Source: Candidatus Latescibacterota bacterium (GTDB lineage Bacteria; Latescibacterota; UBA2968; UBA8231). From it: DNA of 6,805 nucleotides. Shown piece by piece: positions 1 through 5,697 of this stretch (the stretch's first letter is position 1; each line of letters opens with the position of its first letter). The stretch covers positions 1 through 6,805 of the forward strand of contig JAJDTN010000381.1 in assembly GCA_022827165.1 (NCBI GenBank). The letters are read 5' to 3'. A model generated the notes under the pieces. It was given only the letters and a program-made list of their open reading frames with translations, was not told the origin of the DNA and searched no databases. The translations under genes and the position numbers were made by a program.

Positions 1-7
1 GAGGAGG
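1..7 (+). promoter_or_regulatory. Ribosome binding site that sets a GTG start
   Basis: GAGGAGG sits 9 bases before the GTG at 17. It supports this non-ATG start for the enolase-superfamily gene. Any promoter lies left of the window. Confidence 0.75.
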
Positions 8-16
8 CCACCCGCC

Positions 17-1201
17 GTGAAGATCCGTTCCCTGCGCACCTTCAAGTTCAGCGTCCCCACCGGGCAGTTGATCCGCGACCCGGCCACCGGACAGCTGCTG
101 TGCTCCACCTCCAAGCCGTGGCTGTTCCTGGAGCTGCGGACCGACGCCGGCATCAGCGGCTGGGGCGAGGGCACCGGCGAGTGGCTCACCGAGCCGGTGG
201 AGGCGGCCCTCCACGCCTGGGAGGAGCTGCTCGTCGGTCGCGACCCGCTGCCGGTGGAGGCCCTGTGCGAGGACGTGCAGGACCGCATGCCATGGAAAAG
301 CGGACCCGTCTTCGGCAGCGCCCTGGCGGCGGTGAACCAGGCCCTCTACGACATCGCCGGGAAGGCCTGGGGGGTGCCGGCCCACACCATCCTCGGCGGC
401 AAGCGGCGGGACCGGGTGCGCGTGTACACCTCGACCTCCCTGGAATCGTCGGAGGCCGCCGCCGCCGGCGCCCGGGAGGCGCTCGAGGCGGGCTTCGCCG
501 GCGTCAAGGGCAACCCCCTGGAGACGCGGTCCTGGCCCGTGGACCGCGGGGCCGTCGACCATTCCACGGCCTGCGTGCGGGCCATGCGCGAGGCCGTGGG
601 CGACGGCCTCGACCTGCTCCTCGACGCCCACGGCAGCCCCACGCCGGAGCTGAGCCTGGCCTTCGCCGAGGCGGTCGCTCCGTACCGGCCGCTGTTCCTC
701 GAGGAGCCGGTGAAGGTCGGCTCGGTGGAGGCCCTGCTGGAGGTGTCGCGTAAGAGTCCGGTACCGGTCGCCGCCGGGGAGAAGCTCTTCACTCTGTCCG
801 ACTTCCAGCCCCTCATCGAGCGCCGCGCCTGCGCCTACCTGCAGCCCGATGTCTCCCACTGCTCGGGCATCACCGGCCTGGTGGAGATCGGACGCGCCGC
901 GCGGCCGCAGCAGATGCTGATGGCGCCCCACAACGCCGGCGGACCGCTGACGCTGGCCGCTTCCCTCACCGCCGACGCCGTGACACCCAACTTCCTGATC
1001 CAGGAGATGAGCCGCTCCTGGTTCGACAGCTTCGGCGAGTACGTCGAGCACGACTGGACCATCGCCGGCGGCCACATCAGTCTCTCCGAGGCGCCGGGGC
1101 TCGGCGTCACGGTGAAGGCGAGCGACATCGAGAAGCTGCCGTACGAGCCGCTGCCGTACCGCCAGTACCGGCACGCCGACGGCAGCTGGAAGGGCTGGTG
1201 A
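17..1201 (+). CDS. Enolase-superfamily enzyme, mandelate racemase / sugar-acid dehydratase type
   Basis: Complete 394-residue protein, a usual length for the mandelate racemase/muconate lactonizing branch of the enolase superfamily. These cytosolic Mg2+ enzymes abstract a proton next to a carboxylate; many are dehydratases of acid sugars. The N-terminal capping domain covers about residues 1-130 and the barrel about 135-365. Visible barrel motifs are GVKGNP (Lys164), LLDAHG (Asp203, a likely metal ligand, and His205), FLEEPV (Glu229/230), AAGEKL (Glu255), QPDVSHCSG (Asp278) and APHNAGGP (His305, a likely general base paired with Asp278). The Asp-x-His strand and the HNAGGP loop resemble galactonate/mannonate dehydratase-type members more than muconate cycloisomerases. 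The start is GTG, chosen because GAGGAGG lies 9 bases upstream and residue 1 begins the typical MKIxxL strand. It converges on the next gene with a 21-base gap. The family is certain; the substrate cannot be told from sequence alone. Confidence 0.9.
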   Translation: MKIRSLRTFKFSVPTGQLIRDPATGQLLCSTSKPWLFLELRTDAGISGWGEGTGEWLTEPVEAALHAWEELLVGRDPLPVEALCEDVQDRMPWKSGPVFGSALAAVNQALYDIAGKAWGVPAHTILGGKRRDRVRVYTSTSLESSEAAAAGAREALEAGFAGVKGNPLETRSWPVDRGAVDHSTACVRAMREAVGDGLDLLLDAHGSPTPELSLAFAEAVAPYRPLFLEEPVKVGSVEALLEVSRKSPVPVAAGEKLFTLSDFQPLIERRACAYLQPDVSHCSGITGLVEIGRAARPQQMLMAPHNAGGPLTLAASLTADAVTPNFLIQEMSRSWFDSFGEYVEHDWTIAGGHISLSEAPGLGVTVKASDIEKLPYEPLPYRQYRHADGSWKGW

Positions 1202-1222
1202 GGATCCGCTCCGCGGCTGCGG

Positions 1223-2185
1223 CTACATCAGCAGGGGCAGCAGCAGCGCCAGGGCGACGCTCACCGCGAGTCCGGAGAAGATCCTGGCCAGGTCGGAGAG
1301 CACCAGCCGGGTGACCTCGGGGCGGCCTCGGTGCTTCTCGTTCCAGGCGATGGCGATCTCCCGTCCCGCCAGCAAACCCACGAAGACCCAGGTCGTGCTC
1401 ATGGGCAGGTTGCTGACCTCCTTGAACAGGAACAGCACGATCCCGTAGATGAGGTCGACGAAGGTCGCCGAGCGGATGTCGGTGGTGTTCGTCTTGGTGA
1501 GCACCACCTTCTGGATGGCGCCGCCGTGGGTGTAGAAGATGTAACCGAGGAGGGCCACGATGACGACGACGCTGAGGGCGAACCACCCCGTGGACATCTC
1601 CGGCGTGCGGGCCACCGGGTCCCGGGGCAGGAAGACGTAGATGTTGGCCAGGTCCTGGATCAGCCACTGGCTCCAGAGGAAGCCGGTGGAGCACCACTGG
1701 GCCACCACCCACCAGCCGCCGGTGGGCCCCTCGGTCTGGTTGAAGCGGTGCTCGAGGGCGCGGGTGACCAGCTTGTAGACGAGGATGGCGGCGATGAAGG
1801 CGGTCGCATACCCCAGCAGCGACTTGACCAGCATCGCCGGCAGCGCCTTGGGGGCGAAGATTGTCAGGGTGAGGAAGGTGGTGCTCACCGGGATCCCGAA
1901 GCGCGTCAGCAGGAGCAGGGCGAAGGGGGGCACGCAGTAGATCCAGACGAACTGCTCCGGCACCGGGATCGCCCGCAGCCGGCCGTAGGAGACGTCGCCG
2001 GAGTGGGCCACCCACCCGTACACCAGGACCACGGTGATGATCCCCCCGCCGAAGATCCAGAGCACCCACCAAGGACGGTGTGCGTTGGAGCTGAGGAAGG
2101 TGCCGAGGGTCTGGATCGCGTCGTTGCCGACGATGGAATAGGCGCCGAGCAGGAACCCGATGATCATCAGGGTTTCCTGGGTCAT
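1223..2185 (-). CDS. PiT-like membrane permease (inorganic phosphate transporter-related)
   Basis: A 320-residue, very hydrophobic protein with roughly eight or more membrane segments. Its motifs recall the PiT phosphate permeases, which have two inverted halves each carrying a GANDxAN-type and a PVSTTH-type signature. In the first half, IVGNDAIQTLGT (about 18-29) is followed by GIPVSTTFLTL (97-107). In the second half, QDLANIYVFLPR (177-188) is followed by NLPMSTTWVFVGLLAG (259-274). The second Asn-Asp pair is replaced by Gln-Asp, and His after STT is Phe or Trp, so this is a divergent branch; phosphate is a guess. Helix-breaking loops rich in Trp lie at 158-176. The start is uncertain: the ATG at 2185 has only a pyrimidine-rich stretch before it and no Shine-Dalgarno site, although it overlaps (ATGA) the stop of a short relic frame. 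Met7, at 2167, has AGGA 7 bases upstream and may be the true start. The stop is TAG. The neighbours give no functional hint. Confidence 0.75.
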   Translation of the reverse strand: MTQETLMIIGFLLGAYSIVGNDAIQTLGTFLSSNAHRPWWVLWIFGGGIITVVLVYGWVAHSGDVSYGRLRAIPVPEQFVWIYCVPPFALLLLTRFGIPVSTTFLTLTIFAPKALPAMLVKSLLGYATAFIAAILVYKLVTRALEHRFNQTEGPTGGWWVVAQWCSTGFLWSQWLIQDLANIYVFLPRDPVARTPEMSTGWFALSVVVIVALLGYIFYTHGGAIQKVVLTKTNTTDIRSATFVDLIYGIVLFLFKEVSNLPMSTTWVFVGLLAGREIAIAWNEKHRGRPEVTRLVLSDLARIFSGLAVSVALALLLPLLM

Positions 2186-2253
2186 GGGAGGGAGGGGAGA
2201 GTCATCTCAGCTTGGCAGGCCGAAGTGACGATCGCGCGGCGCGACCGTTTACA
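2186..2253 (-). other. Short spacer before the PiT-like gene; no recognisable promoter
   Basis: Between the relic and the PiT-like gene, the minus strand reads through a pyrimidine-rich tract (about 2186-2199). I see no convincing -35/-10 pair, hairpin or Shine-Dalgarno site. The gene may be transcribed by read-through from the exporter operon or from an atypical promoter. Confidence 0.4.
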
Positions 2254-2373
2254 GGCCGCGGCCGCCGCCGCGAGAACCGGCCGGCGCGGCTGGACCCGGG
2301 CGGCGGCCGGGACGCAGTCCTCGCCGGCGTAGCCGTCGGCGGGCAGCTCCCGGCCCTCGGCGGGGGCGGCCAC
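2254..2373 (-). pseudogene. Relic of a coxM-type gene 3' end (second copy of codons 248-287)
   Basis: Read on the minus strand, these 120 bases encode a 40-residue stretch that aligns without gaps to the C-terminus of the FAD-binding subunit encoded at 4821-5684. By hand count about 95 of 120 bases and 26 of 40 residues match, including AEGxEL, AGED, ARV and the terminal poly-Ala run. Matching stops abruptly at 2373, only 7 bases beyond the permease stop codon. The conserved YRRQL block of the intact copy is lost (the 2301-2310 segment matches at only 3 of 10 bases) and the stop codon is gone. The frame instead runs on to a TGA at 2184-2182 that overlaps the next ATG. A GTG at 2373 could serve as a start for a 63-residue product, but no good Shine-Dalgarno site precedes it. 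It is best read as decayed duplicated DNA rather than a gene. Confidence 0.7.
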
Positions 2374-2380
2374 CCGGGAC

Positions 2381-3760
2381 TCAGGCGGCCCTGACCCAGG
2401 CGAGGAGGGTCCTCAGGCCGGGCGGCTTGCCCTGCATCAGCAGCCCGATGCGGAAGACCTTGGCCGCCACCCACACGGCTCCGACCACCGCGGCGGCGCC
2501 CACCGCGATCGACAGCCAGACCTCCCACCAGGGCGGCGGCTGGGTCGAGGCCATGCGCATGAGCATGCCGAAGGTGTTGACGGGTGGCAGGTAGCTCGCG
2601 ACGACGGCGACCGTGTGGCCGGGGTCGCTGGAGACCAGCGGCCAGAGGAGCCACGGGGCCATGAAGACGACCATGAGGGGCGTCAGGAGAGGCCCGGCCT
2701 CGTTCATGTCGTTGACGGCGGATCCGGCGGCCAGCATCAGGGCCCCGAGGGTGAAGAAGCCGATGAAGAAGAAGATCACCAGGTAGAGGATCAGCCAGGG
2801 ATCGAGGAGGCCGAGAAGGGAGAAGGAGGCCAGCATCGCCAGTCCCGTCAGGATGTAGACGCCCATCATGACCAGGCAGATGGCCACGCCTCCGATGAGC
2901 TTTCCGGCCATCAGCTCCATGGGCGACACCGCCGACAGGAGCACCTCCACGACACGGCTCGACTTCTCCTCTACCATCGAGGTCAGCAGCATCTGCCCGC
3001 CGGACATGACCCCCAGGAACAGGAGCATGGTGAAAGCCGCCGGCAGGATGAAGGTGAAACCCCTGACGGTCTGCAGTTCGTCCCCCGCGCCCACCGTGGT
3101 CGACCGCTGTCGGGAGACCCGCACGAGGGCCTCGATCCTGGCCCGGTCCTGGCCCCGGGCGGAGACGCGGGCGCCGACGATCGCCTCCCGGGCGATGCGG
3201 TGCAGGAAGTCCAGCTCCCGCTCGTCGAGGCCGGGGGGCACGTACAGGTCGTAGGTCCCGAGTTCGGCCGCGGGACCGGCCGCCTCCACGGCGTCCTCGT
3301 GGATCACGATCAGGGCGCGATGCCCCGCCCCGCCGCTCTCCTCGTTCAGCCCGGCTTTCGCGGTCTCCACCTCCGCACCCGAGGCCAGCGGGATCAGCCG
3401 GACCTCGCCGGCGGGCCAGTGGGACTCCCGCCGCGCCTGCTCGATGGCGGCCTCGGCGAGGGCCCGGGCCGCCTCCGGCGCCTGTTCCAGGTTCCGGCGC
3501 AGCTCCCGCAGCTCGTCTTCCGCGATTCCCCCCGCCTCCAGGGCCCGCTCCATCTCGGCGAGGACCCGCCCCGTCGGATCGAGGACGGCGTACTCCCCTT
3601 CGATCCGGAAGTCCGCGTCATGGAGCATCTGCAGGTACCGGGGTCCCAGGAGGACCATGGCCGCGATCATGGCCGGCGTGAACAGCACCCCGAGGACGAA
3701 GCCCTTCCTGGTCACGACGGCGAGGAAGTCCCGGAGCGCGATCCTGAGGACGCGTCTCAT
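2381..3760 (-). CDS. ABC-2 type transporter permease, NatB-like
   Basis: A 459-residue membrane subunit of an ABC exporter. Its layout is that of the NatB family (known members extrude Na+ or antibiotics). One N-terminal helix is at about 19-40, followed by a large extracytoplasmic domain (about 42-232) with a charged, coiled-coil-like part at 66-112. About six helices are packed between 235 and 437. The cytoplasmic motif EEKSSRVVEVLLS (264-276) followed by SPMELMAGK (279-287) is the hallmark of this family and probably docks on the ATPase. The start is the ATG at 3760, which overlaps the ATPase stop as ATGA, implying translational coupling; GGAAGAG lies 5 bases upstream. An open frame continues further upstream, but that part is only the shadow of the ATPase gene. 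It ends with a short basic tail. The substrate is unknown. Confidence 0.9.
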   Translation of the reverse strand: MRRVLRIALRDFLAVVTRKGFVLGVLFTPAMIAAMVLLGPRYLQMLHDADFRIEGEYAVLDPTGRVLAEMERALEAGGIAEDELRELRRNLEQAPEAARALAEAAIEQARRESHWPAGEVRLIPLASGAEVETAKAGLNEESGGAGHRALIVIHEDAVEAAGPAAELGTYDLYVPPGLDERELDFLHRIAREAIVGARVSARGQDRARIEALVRVSRQRSTTVGAGDELQTVRGFTFILPAAFTMLLFLGVMSGGQMLLTSMVEEKSSRVVEVLLSAVSPMELMAGKLIGGVAICLVMMGVYILTGLAMLASFSLLGLLDPWLILYLVIFFFIGFFTLGALMLAAGSAVNDMNEAGPLLTPLMVVFMAPWLLWPLVSSDPGHTVAVVASYLPPVNTFGMLMRMASTQPPPWWEVWLSIAVGAAAVVGAVWVAAKVFRIGLLMQGKPPGLRTLLAWVRAA

Positions 3761-4731
3761 TCGGTCTCTTCCGCAGCGGCGTCGCCGAGCTGCGCCCGCA
3801 GCTGCCGCTCCTCCTCCGGGGAGCGGCTCTCCGAGGCCTGCTCGAGGAAGACATCCTCGAGACGCGGACGGGCCAGCTCGATGCGCGCCGCGGGGACCGT
3901 CTCCAGGATGAGGCGCATCGCCGCGGAGGGATCGGTGCCCTGGCGGAGGCGGATCTCCAGGCCCCGGTCCTCGTCCCGGAGGCTCTCCACGCCGGGCAGC
4001 GAAGCGAGGGGAGCGGTGTCGGCTTCCGGGTCGAGGGGCTCGAAGCGGATCGACCGCGGGTCGTGGCGCCGGCGGATGGCGGCGAGGGAGTCGTCCAGCA
4101 CCTTGCGGCCCTTGTGGAGCATGACCACGTGCTCGCAGATCTCCTCGGCCCGGGGCATGACGTGGGTGGAGAGCAGGACCGTGGCCCCCCGGCCGCGCTC
4201 CTCGAGGATCAGGTCCCGGAGCCTGCGGGTGCTCACGGGGTCGAGGCCGCTGAACGGTTCGTCGAGCACCAGCAGGTCCGGCCGGTGGATCACGGCGGCC
4301 ACGAACTGGACCTTCTGCGACATCCCCTTGGACAGCTCCTCGCATCGCCGGGTCCCGTCCGCGGACAGGCCGACGCGTTCCAGCCATTGGCAGATGCGGC
4401 GGTCGAGATCGGGGCCCTCGTCGCCCTTGAGGCGGGCCATGTACTCGAGGAAGGCCCGGACCCTCATCTTCCGGTACAGGCCCCGCTCCTCGGGCAGGTA
4501 GCCGATCCGGTCCTTGGCGTCCAGGGCCGAGGGGTGTCCCAGCACCGATACGGCGCCCGAGTCCGGGAAGAGGATGGACAGGATCATCCGGATCGAGGTC
4601 GTCTTGCCGGCGCCGTTGGGCCCGATGAACCCGTGCAGCCCGCCGCGGGGCACCTCGAGATCCAGGTCCTCCACGGCCGTGGTGGGCCCGAAGCTCTTGG
4701 TGACGCCCGTCATGCGGATGGCGGGTTCCAT
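3757..4731 (-). CDS. ABC transporter ATP-binding protein, NatA-like
   Basis: A 324-residue cytoplasmic ATPase that powers the permease encoded next to it. Motifs in order are Walker A GPNGAGKTT (37-45), a Q-loop region in the form YLPEERGLY (78-86), a signature in the form LSKGMSQK (133-140) in place of LSGGQ, Walker B DLLVLDEP (152-159), the D-loop SGLD (161-164) and the H-loop STH (His190). The PEERGLY and LSKGM forms are typical of the NatA/YhaQ group of exporters. A small C-terminal domain at about 226-297 (DUF4162-like, ending RPRLEDVFLE) is followed by a charged tail to 324. I chose the ATG at 4731 because AGGGGAG lies 6 bases upstream and the ABC fold begins at once. An in-frame ATG at 4776 would add 15 residues but lies inside a hairpin. 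The stop overlaps the permease start. Confidence 0.92.
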   Translation of the reverse strand: MEPAIRMTGVTKSFGPTTAVEDLDLEVPRGGLHGFIGPNGAGKTTSIRMILSILFPDSGAVSVLGHPSALDAKDRIGYLPEERGLYRKMRVRAFLEYMARLKGDEGPDLDRRICQWLERVGLSADGTRRCEELSKGMSQKVQFVAAVIHRPDLLVLDEPFSGLDPVSTRRLRDLILEERGRGATVLLSTHVMPRAEEICEHVVMLHKGRKVLDDSLAAIRRRHDPRSIRFEPLDPEADTAPLASLPGVESLRDEDRGLEIRLRQGTDPSAAMRLILETVPAARIELARPRLEDVFLEQASESRSPEEERQLRAQLGDAAAEETE

Positions 4732-4737
4732 GGGAGT

Positions 4738-4744
4738 CTCCCCT
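4738..4744 (-). promoter_or_regulatory. Ribosome binding site favouring the ATPase start at 4731
   Basis: On the minus strand AGGGGAG lies 6 bases before the ATG at 4731. The competing upstream ATG (4776) also has a GGAGG 8 bases before it, but that site falls in the stem of the 4761-4788 hairpin and would be masked in RNA. Confidence 0.6.
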
Positions 4745-4760
4745 GCGGCGGACAAGCAAA

Positions 4761-4788
4761 GAGGGGCGGACCGCATGGCCCGCCCCTC
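4761..4788 (-). terminator. Terminator-like hairpin after the coxM-type gene
   Basis: A perfect 9-base-pair stem (GAGGGGCGG with CCGCCCCTC) encloses a 10-base loop that can add two more pairs around GCAT. On the minus strand it is followed by TTTGCTTGT, a broken T-tract. It lies 32 bases downstream of the medium-subunit stop and before the ATPase start, so it probably ends or attenuates transcription of the hydroxylase operon. The interrupted T-run makes termination possibly partial. Confidence 0.55.
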
Positions 4789-4820
4789 CGTGGTGCTCGG
4801 CGTGCGCCGCGCCCGGTCCC

Positions 4821-5684
4821 TCAGGCGGCGGCGGCTGCCGCCGCCAGCACCGCCCGGCGCGCGTAGACCCGGGCCAGCTGCCGGCGGTAGTCCTCGCCGG
4901 CGAAGCTGTCGGCCAGCAGCTCCTGGCCCTCGGCGGCGCCGGCCACGGCGGCCTTCACCGAGTTCTCGTCGAGGGAGGCGCCAGCCAGGGCGCTCTCCAC
5001 GCCGGCGTCGCGGAAGGCGGCGCTGGCGATGCCGTTGAAGGCGACGCGGGCGCTGCTGCAGGCGCCGCCGCTGACGGTGACCGCCGCGGCGCAGCCGCAG
5101 ACGGCGAAGCGCGACGCCGGGTGCGGGAACTTCAGGTAGGAGACGCCCGTGCCGGCGCCCGGGGCGGGCACCCGCACGGCGGTGACGATCTCGCCCGGCT
5201 GCAGGGCGGTGGCGAAGAGCTCGACGAAGAAGTCGGCGGCGGCGATGGAGCGGGCCCCGCCGGGGCCGACCACCTCCACCGAGCCCTCGGAGGCGAGCAC
5301 CGCCGCCGGGTAGTCGGCGGCGGGGTCGGCGTGGGCCAGGCTGCCGCCGATGGTGCCGGCGTTGCGCACCTGCACGTCGCCGATGACGGCGGCGGCCCGG
5401 GCCAGCAGCGGAGCGCCGGCGGCGACGGCGGCGGAGGACTCCACGTCGTGGTGGGTGGCGCCGGCGCCGATGACGACGCCGCCCCCTTCCGATCGGATCT
5501 CGCGCAGCCCGTCGATGCGGCTGATGTCGACCAGGTGCTCGGGCGCCGACAGGCGCAGCTTCATCGCCGGCAGCAGACTGTGGCCGCCGGCCAGCAGGCT
5601 GGCGTCCTCGCCGTGCTCCTGCAGCAGGCTCACCGCCTCGTCCAGGGAGGCGGGACGATGGTACTCGAAGCTCGAAGGAATCAT
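4821..5684 (-). CDS. coxM: CO dehydrogenase-like medium subunit, FAD-binding
   Basis: Complete 287-residue protein, the normal length for the flavoprotein subunit of xanthine-oxidase-family hydroxylases. It carries electrons from the [2Fe-2S] subunit to an acceptor in a cytoplasmic or membrane-bound L-M-S complex. The FAD-binding PCMH fold spans about residues 1-175, with AGGHSLLP (32-39) and TIGGSLAHADP (111-121), the two flavin-binding loops of CoxM-type proteins. The C-terminal domain spans about 178-285 and ends in YRRQLARVYARRA (266-278), a conserved family ending, then an Ala run. The ATG at 5684 has a strong purine-rich site (GGAGGAGGGAGAG) filling the 13-base gap after the large-subunit gene, so the two are co-transcribed. 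The last 40 codons are duplicated at 2254-2373. The symbol follows family naming; the real substrate could be CO or an aromatic or heterocyclic compound. Confidence 0.88.
   Translation of the reverse strand: MIPSSFEYHRPASLDEAVSLLQEHGEDASLLAGGHSLLPAMKLRLSAPEHLVDISRIDGLREIRSEGGGVVIGAGATHHDVESSAAVAAGAPLLARAAAVIGDVQVRNAGTIGGSLAHADPAADYPAAVLASEGSVEVVGPGGARSIAAADFFVELFATALQPGEIVTAVRVPAPGAGTGVSYLKFPHPASRFAVCGCAAAVTVSGGACSSARVAFNGIASAAFRDAGVESALAGASLDENSVKAAVAGAAEGQELLADSFAGEDYRRQLARVYARRAVLAAAAAAA
4827..4946 (-). repeat. Intact partner of the direct repeat, within the coxM-type 3' end
   Basis: This is the second member of the direct repeat whose other copy is at 2254-2373. The offset is a constant 2573 bases with no gaps. 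The two copies bracket the whole ABC exporter operon. Here the sequence is part of a functional-looking gene that keeps its stop codon (4821-4823). Confidence 0.7.
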
Positions 5685-5697
5685 CTCTCCCTCCTCC

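Noticed and set aside
1202..1222. Possible bidirectional terminator between the convergent genes.
   Set aside because: Only a 4-bp stem (CCGC-GGCT-GCGG) without T-tracts is visible.
2375..2397. Imperfect hairpin spanning the permease stop codon (GGG, TCAGG, loop CGGC, CCTGA, CCC).
   Set aside because: It has a 5-bp core with a bulge and no T-tract on either strand; such short stems are expected by chance at this GC content.
2615..4501. Long 628-codon open frame on the plus strand opposite the exporter genes.
   Set aside because: It is rich in Arg, Gly, His, Glu and Asp with no domain-like pattern and lies antisense to two well-supported genes; it is a shadow frame typical of GC-rich DNA.
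3761..4759. Apparent fusion of an N-terminal extension to the permease in one long 792-codon frame.
   Set aside because: The upstream part is low-complexity Pro/Arg/Gly sequence out of frame with the ATPase motifs, and the permease has its own start (3760) overlapping the ATPase stop.
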